Shown here: in pieces, positions 36,033 through 46,019 of the stretch
How positions within the stretch are numbered: the stretch's first letter is position 1
How the letters are laid out: each line of letters begins with the position of its first letter
From: Adineta ricciae
Lineage: Eukaryota > Rotifera > Eurotatoria > Adinetida > Adinetidae
DNA: 64,000 nucleotides
Reading direction: 5' to 3'
Assembly (NCBI GenBank): GCA_905250025.1
Contig: CAJNOJ010000036.1
Span: 186,001-250,000, forward strand
Made by a program: the position numbers and the translations under genes
Notes under the pieces: model-generated
What the model was told of the DNA's origin: nothing
Seen by the model: the letters and a program-made list of their open reading frames with translations, nothing else
Database searches by the model: none

Positions 36033-37886
36033 CTAATATTGCGTATGAATATCAATTAATTTGTAAAGTTTTGTATTCATGACTTCTTCATTAATCAAGT
36101 GATGTTGCACGAGGAGACCAACTGTGGTTAATGCGAGCTTTTCTTCTACAGCTGGTCCTCGATTTTGCCAATATTCACCGAATACACCGTGTGAATCTGC
36201 TGGATTCAATTCAGACACAATATAGCCACGTCGAGCAATGGCAACAGTTAGCCGATGCATGTCCTGATCAGCAATGAATACTGGAATACGACCTTGGTAT
36301 GGATAGTTTGTGAACTGATCAGTAAAACTTTGAAAAGTATCATAGATAAATCCGCTTGGTGTAGCTATTTCGAATACAGGCAGAGCAAATACAACAGCCT
36401 GAATGTTTTTGTACGACGGACCATCTTTTTCAAGTACTTCTTGAACAGCACGTGCAGATAATTGTCGTACTATAGAATCAATTCCAAGTTGTCTACCAGA
36501 AAATACCCCTAAGCCAATGCCTGTTTCAACGACGATCTGAACGCCTTCTTCATCGCATGCACGAAGTCTAAGTCTAGTCATACGCTTCAGGTCGTCGAAT
36601 ACACGCTTTTGATGTAATTCAGCTTGTTTTCCCGATCTTCTTAGTGCAAAATCTCTCTCATTCATTAATGCGGGCATATCTTTCTTGTGGTCAACTTCAA
36701 ATACTTCTCTCCAGTTTGGTATATAGCATTTAATGTCGTTCACATCATGTTTTCTACCAGCAAAATCAATCCCAGTGACAGATACAAGTTTTATTCGATC
36801 AGGCCATTCGTCCTTTAATTCTCGAGGAATAACTTTGCCATCGAATTCCATGAGGATGGGACATGTAGAAATGCGTACGACAAACTTCATGCAAAAAGCT
36901 TCTTCTCCATCATTGCTTTTACCTTGTAGAGCTCGTTGCAGAAAGTCGAGACTCATACCTGGAGCATATTTGTCCGCATAAACCCTATAGGAAGATTGCC
37001 ACCTTTGAATTTCTGCCACTTGCATCTGGAAGGAATTTTCCCAATTATTAGGGAAAGACAGCACTTTGCTTGGTGTCATAGATCTCATAGATTTTTCTAA
37101 TACAAAGGAACGAACACCATGGACTATGTGTTTTCCGCGTGAATTTTGAAACCCAAAGTTGTGCGCAAGAAATTGCTCCATTTGAGTTGTCTCATAGTCA
37201 CAGTTACCACTCATTGATCCACGTTTATCCATTGGAGGAAGTAACCTAAGCTTGTCAAATAGAGATTTTATCCTTTGATCAGTATCCTCGTTGACACCAA
37301 ATATCATGCTAAGATATGCTGATGATGATTCTATTCTGCTCGGAGTGGAACCATGTGTTGCATGTTGTACTTGCATATCAGGCATTTTAATTCCAATAGG
37401 AGAGACGACGTCAGGGTTAGGTTTAATTAGTTGCATTTGAAGAAGTTCGTTACGATACTTCTGGAAGTCGTCCAGCTGAGATTTTAAAGAGCGAATGTTT
37501 TGTTCGGTTAAGTGGTCATCTTCTTTTGCCGATTTAGCTTCTTTTTTAAATTTCATGCTTAAATACTGTAGTCGTTCTTCACGTTGTTGCACTGCTCGTT
37601 CTACATTGCTTAGTGCAATTTTATCAACGGCTTGAATCTTCTTAATGAATTCCGCTTCCGATTGTTTGATTTCTCTAGGAAGTTTCTCTCTTGTCTGCTG
37701 CGGGTGAAGTTGATTTTCATAGTCATTGAATTGCTGTTCAATACTTTCTACTTGGTTGCGTAAAGATTCTTTATGTTTCTCCAAATCTGCAACGCAAAAC
37801 AGCTTCTCGCATCCTCTGCATACACGCGGCTGCTTCGGTTTGTTGCACACTGAGCAAGGACCTTCTGGAGCACTTTTGTTGCTCAT
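36033..37886 (-). CDS. Zinc-binding/coiled-coil protein with large conserved C-terminal domain (paralogue A)
   Basis: Intron-free 617-residue protein starting at ATG 37884-37886. Residues 11-38 form a B-box-like zinc site (C11, C14, C23, C26, C31, H38). About 40-165 is a charged coiled coil. From about 190 to the end lies a domain shared with the head-to-head neighbour at 38938. Conserved landmarks of that domain: LPPMDKRG, SYRVYADKYAPGMS, FVVRISTCPILMEFDGKVIP, IKLVSVTGIDFAGRKHD, VVETGIGLGVFSGRQLGID, VVFALPVF, IADQDMHRLTVAIARRGY and NPADSHGVFGEYWQNRGPA. I recall a DUF4804-type family (bacterial Legionella and bdelloid members) that may match, but cannot confirm it. The GIGLGVFSG and VVFALP pattern loosely recalls macrodomain ends. 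The TRIM-like front suggests oligomerisation. Function unknown. Confidence 0.8.
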   Translation of the reverse strand: MSNKSAPEGPCSVCNKPKQPRVCRGCEKLFCVADLEKHKESLRNQVESIEQQFNDYENQLHPQQTREKLPREIKQSEAEFIKKIQAVDKIALSNVERAVQQREERLQYLSMKFKKEAKSAKEDDHLTEQNIRSLKSQLDDFQKYRNELLQMQLIKPNPDVVSPIGIKMPDMQVQHATHGSTPSRIESSSAYLSMIFGVNEDTDQRIKSLFDKLRLLPPMDKRGSMSGNCDYETTQMEQFLAHNFGFQNSRGKHIVHGVRSFVLEKSMRSMTPSKVLSFPNNWENSFQMQVAEIQRWQSSYRVYADKYAPGMSLDFLQRALQGKSNDGEEAFCMKFVVRISTCPILMEFDGKVIPRELKDEWPDRIKLVSVTGIDFAGRKHDVNDIKCYIPNWREVFEVDHKKDMPALMNERDFALRRSGKQAELHQKRVFDDLKRMTRLRLRACDEEGVQIVVETGIGLGVFSGRQLGIDSIVRQLSARAVQEVLEKDGPSYKNIQAVVFALPVFEIATPSGFIYDTFQSFTDQFTNYPYQGRIPVFIADQDMHRLTVAIARRGYIVSELNPADSHGVFGEYWQNRGPAVEEKLALTTVGLLVQHHLINEEVMNTKLYKLIDIHTQY

Positions 37887-38937
37887 ATTTCTTCAATCCA
37901 CCTACGTGTTGATTTGTTAATAATTAATAGCTGACGATTGTTATTACAGTTGCGTCGTTGTCGTTTTCACCGAAAGAGAACGAATTGTTTGTCACTGTGT
38001 ACGATTAAGAGTCTGCAAATTTTCTCCAAACGATAAGAACATGAAAATAAACTGGCAAGATTTCTTCTTTTTATTTTACTTTCGCCACGAGATGGACAAA
38101 AGCCAACAATATAAAATAGAAAAAATATTTAATGTTTGAGGAAGAACGAATCTTCTTCCTTTCAAATCCCCCATTATTAAGCATCTGTTCGTTGCCATAT
38201 ACTTTTAAATTCTTTGATTACTCACTGACCTGTGCTAACTATAGTACAGTTTTATTTCTGTGCATCCAATTTGTGCGTAATGAAGTATGCACATAATTTC
38301 GTAATTTATTCTAAAAGGTAGTATATCTCAAAGTTGGAATTAATCAACCATCTATATGAATACTGTCGTCATGGAAATGCGCGTAAATATTCTGATATCA
38401 CTGTTTAACTTTTACACAAATAGATAGAAAATGAAACGAAATTATCAAGGTTTAAGGTTATATTTCTGTCAGTTCACTAAATCTCAAACGTGTTGTTTTC
38501 ATTGTATTTCAGAGATACGGCGTTTTTTAGAGGAAGTCATGAATAAATGACATTCTAGTTAGTTTGAATAACTTGGCGATCGAATATACTCTTGAACATC
38601 TAGTCTATATCGAAAATTGCTTACTAAAACGTAGACGTTGTGAAACTCAAACGCAGTAACACGGTCGATTTTGATCGAATGATGTGCTTCACAGTTTATT
38701 AATGTTGGAAAAAAAGACGACTGAAAAAGAAAGCATTTTTCATAACATGTGCATTACTATCGGCAGAAAAATCTTTTTTTTTCTTCCTTTCTGTCTGTGT
38801 ATGGGTTGATTTTTATAAATCGTAAATAGTCGTAAACAACATCCACAATTCCGTTTGACTGTTTTTTTTTCTTGCATTTTCTTTTCGCTGAAAAGTTTTC
38901 TTCGTTTTCTTTTTTGTGAAGAGAATTATTTATTCAA
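37887..38937. promoter_or_regulatory. Shared divergent promoter region of paralogues A and B
   Basis: About 1.05 kb between two ATGs pointing away from each other. No open frame is seen. It is AT-rich with T-tracts near 38770 and 38860-38880. The head-to-head layout means both promoters must lie here; no specific binding motif was recognised. Confidence 0.45.
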
Positions 38938-40308
38938 ATGTCTGTAATGTATCACCAACCGACATATGAAAGTCAATTATTTGGATATAGACAATGTCGC
39001 GATCAAAATTTACTTGCATTCTTAAGACATCTTCAGTGTTTACCTCCAATGGATAAAAACGGGCCGATGAACGGTCGCTGTAGTCGTGAAACAGAGCAAA
39101 TGGAACAGTTTCTGAATCAAGCATTCGGTTTCACAAATATTCCTCAACATTATATTGTTCCGGGCGTCAAATCATTCTCTTTACAGCAGTATCCACATCA
39201 AATGCAGCCGGATGCAGTCATTTACTTTCCTCACAAGTGTGCCAATTCGTTTGCAATGACTACACAAGAAATCAAAAATTGGCAGCGTTCCTATAGAGTA
39301 TACGCAGCCAAAAATGTCAACGGGATGAGTAAAGAGACGTTGCATAAAGCGTTACAGGGTAAGAGTGAAGATGGTTCAGATGCTTTTCGCATGAAATTTG
39401 TCGTACGCATTTCTACATGTCCCATCCTCATGGAATTCGATGCCAAAGTTATTCCTCGTCGATTGACAGACGAATGGCCTAATCGAATAAAGCTTGTATC
39501 TGTCACTGGGATTGATTTCGCTGGTCGAAAACATGACATCGGTGATATTCAACACTACCTGTTAAATTGGCAGAAACTGTTTCACTTGGATCCAAAAACA
39601 GGCTTACCGGTGGTTCATAATGGAAGAGACTTCTGTCCGGTGAGTCGTGGACCTTCAGCTATACTCGATGAGAAACGTCTTCGAGATAGTCTTACACTTA
39701 TGGTCAGATTGCGATTACGAGCGTGTGACGAAGAAGGTGTACACATTGTCGTTGAGACAGGCATTGGCTTAGGAGTGTTCTCCGGCAAACAACTTGGAAT
39801 TGATCAGAAAGTTCGACGATTGTCTGCACGCGCTGCTCGAGAAGTACTCGAAGAAGATGGTCCATCATACAAAAGCATTCGCGCTGTTGTCTTTGCTCTA
39901 CCCGTATTCAGTCAAGGCAGATCTCATGAACGTGTGCCTGATACTTATGACGATTTCGTAAACGAATTTCGAACATCGAACTATAATGGTCGTATTCCGG
40001 TATTAATTGCTGATCAAGACATGCATCGGCTAACTGTTGCCATTGCTCGACGTGGCTATATTGTGTCTGAATTGAATCCAGCAGATTCACACGGTGTATT
40101 CGGTGAATATTGGCAAAATCGAGGACCAGCTGTAGAAGAAAAGCTTGCATTAACCACAGTTGGTCTCCTCGTGCAACACCATCTAATCAACGCAGAAGTT
40201 CTCAACAAAGATCGATATCATGTTCTAGACATGAGTGGTACACCAGGATCGGAGCCATATGCCAAGACTACTCATGGCAACAGAGATGATAGAAATCCTC
40301 ACAAATAA
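38938..40308 (+). CDS. Large conserved-domain protein of unknown function (paralogue B)
   Basis: Intron-free 456-residue protein starting at ATG 38938-38940. It consists almost wholly of the domain found in paralogue A (36033-37886, opposite strand), beginning near residue 20 (LLAFLRHLQCLPPMDKNGPM), without the zinc-binding and coiled-coil front. Shared blocks include FVVRISTCPILMEFDAKVIP, RIKLVSVTGIDFAGRKHD, VVETGIGLGVFSGKQLGID and IADQDMHRLTVAIARRGY. The C-terminal block is identical in protein and nearly identical in DNA to paralogue A (see 40018-40178). A polar tail of about 25 residues ends KTTHGNRDDRNPHK. No signal peptide or membrane helix. The invariant His, Asp and Glu residues in DQDMHR, NPADSHG and EEK are candidates for a catalytic site, which is inference. 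It may be an enzyme of a DUF4804-like family; unverified. Confidence 0.8.
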   Translation: MSVMYHQPTYESQLFGYRQCRDQNLLAFLRHLQCLPPMDKNGPMNGRCSRETEQMEQFLNQAFGFTNIPQHYIVPGVKSFSLQQYPHQMQPDAVIYFPHKCANSFAMTTQEIKNWQRSYRVYAAKNVNGMSKETLHKALQGKSEDGSDAFRMKFVVRISTCPILMEFDAKVIPRRLTDEWPNRIKLVSVTGIDFAGRKHDIGDIQHYLLNWQKLFHLDPKTGLPVVHNGRDFCPVSRGPSAILDEKRLRDSLTLMVRLRLRACDEEGVHIVVETGIGLGVFSGKQLGIDQKVRRLSARAAREVLEEDGPSYKSIRAVVFALPVFSQGRSHERVPDTYDDFVNEFRTSNYNGRIPVLIADQDMHRLTVAIARRGYIVSELNPADSHGVFGEYWQNRGPAVEEKLALTTVGLLVQHHLINAEVLNKDRYHVLDMSGTPGSEPYAKTTHGNRDDRNPHK

Positions 40309-40549
40309 TATCATGAACAATAGTTACTAAGAACAAACTTACATATCTCCGAACGAAGTGTATAAAGCGTGCTGTGAATTTACTTTTCTATCTATTTTTC
40401 TATATGAAACCGATTTTGAGATTTATATCAAGTATTCTGGTTTAGTGCACGATTTTTTTATACGTTGTAGAACAGAGTGACGAAAATAAACTATATTAAA
40501 AGAAATTATCTTTCTCAACTGTATTTCAGCGCAGTCAATTATATTTGAT

Positions 40550-41406
40550 CTACAGAGAACAGCGAACAAATTTTTGTTTTAAATCGTAACATATCTTGAT
40601 TTCTTTCAAGCGATTTTCATAATCCATTGACACTTGAATAGCTGATGCGAATAATGTGGGATTCAATGTCAAAAATGTACTTTTAATATTTGCTGCTGTA
40701 ACATTCTTCATTGACGCAATGTCAGGAATATTCAATGAACCATACAAGTTCTCAATTGTTTGGTAATACTCAGTTGCTGTTTTAAAATAGCAAGTACCTA
40801 GCAAAGAAACTCAAAGTAAAAATCAACTCTTACAATGGGATTTTACCGTGTTTTTCCCATTGCGATTGGATAAGATCTTCATCAGGCATCATACAGTAAT
40901 ATCGTTTGACCAGTGTTGCATTCAGTTGTTTTTCATTTCGACAATTACGAGGATGTGCTCGAACAGAATTTGCTTTTGAAGCTTGTGGCCATAAACCATG
41001 GACAACCAAACCAAAGTGTTTACGGTTACGACATTGAAATTCTGTATTCTGAGCATACTGAGGAAGAGATTCACAAAATGTTTGTGTCCTAAGCATATGA
41101 ACATGTATAGATAATATAAGAGGAAATAGAAGACTTTGTTTTGAGAAGATCTTACCAAGAAAGAACAAGTTGAAGAAAAGTGGGCATAGCTTTGGTATTT
41201 TGCCATTCGTGTGATTTTGATTTCCAGTCGTAATCATAATTATTCTTCAAGTTTGATGGCAAAGGACATCGATCTTTGATACTAGCTGCATCTAATCTGC
41301 TGCATACAGTCATGAAAACAAGTAACCCAATAACACCTAAATTACAATGAATATAATTCTAACCACAGTGAACGTTTTTCTACTTACTCATCATAGTAGA
41401 GACCAT
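40550..41406 (-). CDS. RNASET2: Secreted ribonuclease T2
   Basis: Four exons with short introns. Exon 1 is a few codons from ATG 41404-41406 (MVSTMM). With exon 2 it gives a signal peptide, VIGLLVFMTVCS. The mature part then shows DYDWKSKSHEWQ and a splice into TQTFCESLP. Both catalytic segments of the RNase T2 family are present: HGLWPQ (CAS I, near 40980) and WEKHG (CAS II, near 40850), each with its active-site His. The paired cysteines usual for the family are there, and the last exon (40550-40800) supplies the C-terminal helices. T2 enzymes are acid, lysosomal or secreted ribonucleases that cut single-stranded RNA through 2',3'-cyclic phosphates. Overall length of about 250 residues is normal. 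The spacing to paralogue B is 240 bp, convergent. Confidence 0.88.
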
Positions 41407-41746
41407 GTTTCTGATAGAATACTAACAGATGAATATCTGATTTTACATAGTCATATAAATATTGCGTTTTTTTCTATTGTGATCCCATTCTTAATTCCAA
41501 TAAGTTTTGATTGACGTAGGAAAAAAAACAGAAAAATCAATTTACGAAAAAGATTGAAGATTAAAATCTTACTGACGTTATTATCAACAAATAAATGACA
41601 AAACCGTAGAATGACGATCGTCTCCACCTGTCCTACTAAGTCGACTCTCGAAAATAATATACTTTTCAAACCTATACTCATCTATTGTCTATCTTCGATA
41701 TATATATAAAGAAGAATGTTTGTTTGTCTTTCTGTTCGCTATGCAT

Positions 41747-42000
41747 TCAGTCCTCGTAATAGCTATCGCCACCAAACTTTCCACGATACTTCCCGAGGTC
41801 CAGGCGAAGGTCGACACGTACTTTGTTCCGGGAAAAACCCAATCCTACGCTTGCTACAGGCGATTCATGAAACTGACCAATAGGATTGCAGCGAGTTACT
41901 AGCGAATGCGGCCAAAGGCCATCTGAGCGCTCATAGACAATATTCCACGTATTGTCTACGCCCATGATAGTCCTGCGCATGCTGCAGGTTACCTACGTAA
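41747..42000 (-). other. GC-rich island with open frame, possible 3' exon or gene fragment
   Basis: This stretch is visibly richer in G and C than its AT-rich surroundings. Its minus strand is open from an AG acceptor-like site near 41996 through an ATG at 41978-41980 to a stop at 41747. The predicted peptide reads like folded protein (RTIMGVDNTWNIVYERSDG, VGLGFSRNKVRVDLRLDLGK) rather than random AT-rich translation. The plus strand is also partly open, as expected for higher GC. It could be a last exon, a relic of a transferred gene, or part of a mobile element. Not recognised. Confidence 0.35.
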
Positions 42001-45000
42001 CTAGCCAATAGTATTAAATGATTTAGAAAGATTAAGATAAATGTTGAGGGTGGATGAATGCGAAGGATGTAAGGTGTGAAATGGCGTAAGAGTGAGAAAG
42101 AGGTCGATGAATGAATAGCTGGAGTGTATAATGAATATCAGAGAGAGAGAGGAAATTCGAATAATTTCTAAGGCAAAAATTAGCGTCGGTAACTCTTTTG
42201 TATAAGGAGCTATAACTGAAATTGTCGTTTTGTTCAATGCACGTCGAGAAAGATTAGAACCACAAGCGTACAAACGTGAAATCTATTGATTTTTCTATTT
42301 GCTGCAGCTTTTCAACACGTCAGACGTTTGACATAGATATTTCTCATCGAGTACCCCCGCTAGTATATTATGAAGTACAGACAAATAAAACTAGACGACA
42401 AAAACAACTTGAATTGTCGGAAACATCTTCTGTTATCAACTAGTTGATTTATAACGGAATGAGAATCTTTCTTTTCGGAAAGTTCTCTCATCCTAGCATG
42501 ACATACATCTCGAATGTGTATGAATCATCCGATCAAATGTAATCGGTAGGAGTTTGTTAACGTTTTTCAAAGAATCAGATACGATCCGAAATGCTTTTAG
42601 CAGATGATTTCATAAATTAGATGATAATTATGATGAAAACTGATCACGTATCGTTTAATGAGAATTATGGCTGTTTTTCGCGTAACATTACACGATCGAA
42701 AAGCACTTAGAGCAGCTCAGTTTTCCAAACATAACGATTATTTCAATAAGTCTGTCATCGATGAAAATCGATTGACACGTTACTTTTTACATTCTGTCGA
42801 GGATAGAAATATTTTATTCGGAGAAAAAGAATTTCTTTGAATTCTCTATTTATATATTGACATTTGTAACAATTAAATCTCTCTGGGAAGTCATTTGCCG
42901 TATTTACTTTAATCAACACAAATCGGTGTATAGTTAAGTTTATTTTACAACGACACTTTTCCGTTTTACCTTGGAGCGAAGGTAACATAAACATTGGATT
43001 TTCTTAACTATTTTTCGCACATAATGCCCTTATATTTATGCCTTTGTCTCCGTTTCTTCTTATAAAAATACGATTTAGATTATAGCCATCTAAAGCTTCA
43101 TCTCAAATCGTGCAAAATAACGCAATTGAACAAAAAAAAATCATTTTCTTCGGACATGTTTGAACACATCTTCAAGATGTCAAACAAAACTAGTCGTTGT
43201 TGTTCTATTTCTAGCTAAATCATGTCTCCAATCATTGAAAGACATCTTAACATATGTAAAGTGTCTATCATCGATGAGTTCTAGTGCTTCATTGATCAAT
43301 GGTCAATTATCATCATCTTCATCTAAGTACCTTTTGTATTCGCCGGAAGAACAACGCCTTGCCGGAGATTGATTTTACTTATTCTTTGAGAATTAGTGTT
43401 TATTTTATATATATAACAACCAAATTATCTTGCTGATCAAATAAATCATTGAAGAGATACATTAGAGTGCGTAGAGTTGATGAACGGAAACTTTTTACAT
43501 ACACTTTCAACTACCATAACTTAATTATTCTAAACGAAAATGATCATCGAAAAGAAATCAAACAACGTTGGCATGATCGTCTTACTGAATAGCTAACAAA
43601 AGATTTACATTGTCGTTTTAAGAATTGCAATTCGATGTCAGTCAAGTCTTGTAAGCACAGAAGACTCACAAGTAATTATTTTATTGTCACGTCGATGTAT
43701 GTCATTTTTAGAAGAGTTTTTGACAGGTTTTACTAGAGGATGGATATATTTTATTTGTCAAGGTACTTAGAAACAAAATCTACTCTGATGCGTCGCACGT
43801 CTATCTATTTGTGTCAATGACTTTATGTAATAAAACTGATTGAATTACCAGATTCGATTCATAATAAGATAGCGTTTCTGTCATTAGATGTTTTCCTGAT
43901 ATGGAATAAACTAATTTTATCAATATACCTAATGTCGTTCATCATTTGTGTATCTGTTCACTGCATTTTTTATGTTCCAATCTAAAGTATTGCATGACCG
44001 TAACTTTCTACATGCAATGAAGAACAATACCATAGAGGAAATTTGTTTTAAGGTAGATGACAAGTACGATTAAACATCTTTGTCTCTCTTTATGCTTCTT
44101 TTGTTTACTGTTCTCTTTTAAGATAATATAGATCATTCATAAATTGAGTCCATCATTCACCTCGATGGACAACTACTGGCAAGAATCAAATGAACATGCA
44201 ATGTAATCAACGTTGAGCTAGAAATTATGAAGATTTTTCGGCTTTACTTTATATTATGTATGTTTCTTTACTTTCTAATCGGATTTCTATCATAACATTT
44301 TCCATCCTGTTTCTTCTTTCTCGTTCTATTTAGTGAAGAGAAGAAGAGGAGAAAAGAAGCTATATATTTTTATTAAACGATGGATGCACGAAGAAGAGAA
44401 AAAAAGCGGCGAGAAGAGCCGAGTTTTTGTCTACACTTCTAACCGTACATAGTAGATTTCTTAAACAGAACCTCATGCACTTGAAATTTCTACGTGACAC
44501 AATCTACGTTCGATTGCAGTAAGTGTTGTTGAAAAAGAGGAGAAGAAGAAGAAAAAAATCGTTCCGAACAGTTCAACATAAATCTATTTTTGCTTTCTTT
44601 TTGTGTAGGAATCTAATTATTCCTTTAGAAAAGATTCTATTTATCCTAAGTAGAAAAAAAATCATGTTATATAAAGCAGAAAAAGTATTCGTTGAGTATT
44701 TTCTATTTAAACCTATTGTATTTTGTATGTTAGTCAATAAGAATGTGAGACATTGTGTCAATCACAACTCTATTTATTATTTAGAAGAATGCTGGAAATA
44801 ACGAGAACGAGGGAGTAAGAGAGAGAGAGAGAATAATTAAATGAGTATAATAAACGTTCCTTCATATGAGCAAACGAAACACTCCAGATAAATTTTATTA
44901 TCCATTCTCCTCTTTTGACTTCCGTTCATTTTTTGCTCAATCGTTTTTAATAAAATAAAACAGTCGTTTAAATACACATAACACTTTTCCGAGAATTAAT

Positions 45001-45609
45001 CGTTTTTCACTGTTGGACGTGCTACAATAATAAATGCATGGTTGTCTGTAAATGATGAGTAGTTTTTCTTGTAAGAAAAGAGCGGAAGAGAATTCTACAA
45101 ATGATCATTTTCTTTCTCTTTGACCAAGAAACAAAGACATCATTATATCATACGTATGTATCTATTTCTTTTTTCTTTTCTATTTCAAAGTGTAATTTGC
45201 TTAACATTGACAAGCAGAGTCCGAATCTAACACCGTGTGACATTCATTAGGCCCTTGGGGATTTGCACACGATTGTCGTTTTACAGTAGCAGAACGAAAG
45301 AGGGAAATTGTCTCCGTTATTTTTTTTTTCTACTTCTACTTTTTTTTCTCCTACCTTCAAAGTTCTCTTTCACGGTTTTTTTTCTTATATTTGATGTTGT
45401 TTAATTAAAACTGAACGAGCGAGAGTGCCGGTGATTTTTTGACTCTCACATGCAATATACAGCGCCCTGTCAGAATGCCTTTAAGCCTTTCCTTCATTTC
45501 AAAAAAAAAGAAGAGAACAAGGTTTCAACAATTGCTATTGCATCAACGAACATTGCTAGTCGATTTTCTGCTTCATCGACAAACTAGGGAAATTAGTATT
45601 TCATTTCTA

Positions 45610-45651
45610 CAAGAGAGAGAGCGAGAGAGATGGGGGGAGGGGGGGGGAGAG
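45610..45651. repeat. Purine microsatellite (GA)n with G-run
   Basis: AGAGAGAGAGCGAGAGAGAT followed by runs of six and nine G residues interrupted by A; a low-complexity purine tract. Confidence 0.85.
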
Positions 45652-46019
45652 AATGTTGCACCTTGAGTATGGGCAAATCAACATAACTCAAAAGAGGAAG
45701 AATGGAGCAATAAGTCGAATGACTAATTGAAATCCATAAAAGACGACACTTTTATGAGGCAAAAGGTAGTTGATCATCAACGAGATTATGATCGATCGAT
45801 GGGAAAATGGCTGAAAGATTGAGTGTCGTACATACAAAGACGAGAAGAAGAATTTCTTTTTCTAATTGAACACTTGTTCAGTAAATTAATCTCTTTTTCT
45901 TTGGTTTAATATTTATAGATGACTTTTTTCATGGCTATCAGAACATCAACAACAACTTTGATAGTCTGTTGTTGTTAATGTTAGATGAAGGTATTCTATG
46001 ATGAACATGTTTATTTATC

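Larger units (their letters stand above)
41407..46019. other. Long gene-poor region
   Basis: 4.6 kb without a gene I can support. It contains a relatively GC-rich island at about 41745-42000 (listed separately) and a TATATATAAA stretch at 41700-41710. Small open frames occur at 42658-42840 and 43160-43372 with no splice or family support. Purine-rich tracts lie at 44335-44420 and 44530-44560, and a GA/G-rich microsatellite at 45610-45650. Confidence 0.45.

Noticed and set aside
42658-42840. 60-codon basic open frame
   Set aside because: ATG-started and alone, but no splice partners, no TATA and no recognisable motif; within chance expectation.
43160-43372. 70-codon Ser-rich open frame
   Set aside because: Ser/Leu composition without motif; no promoter or splice context.
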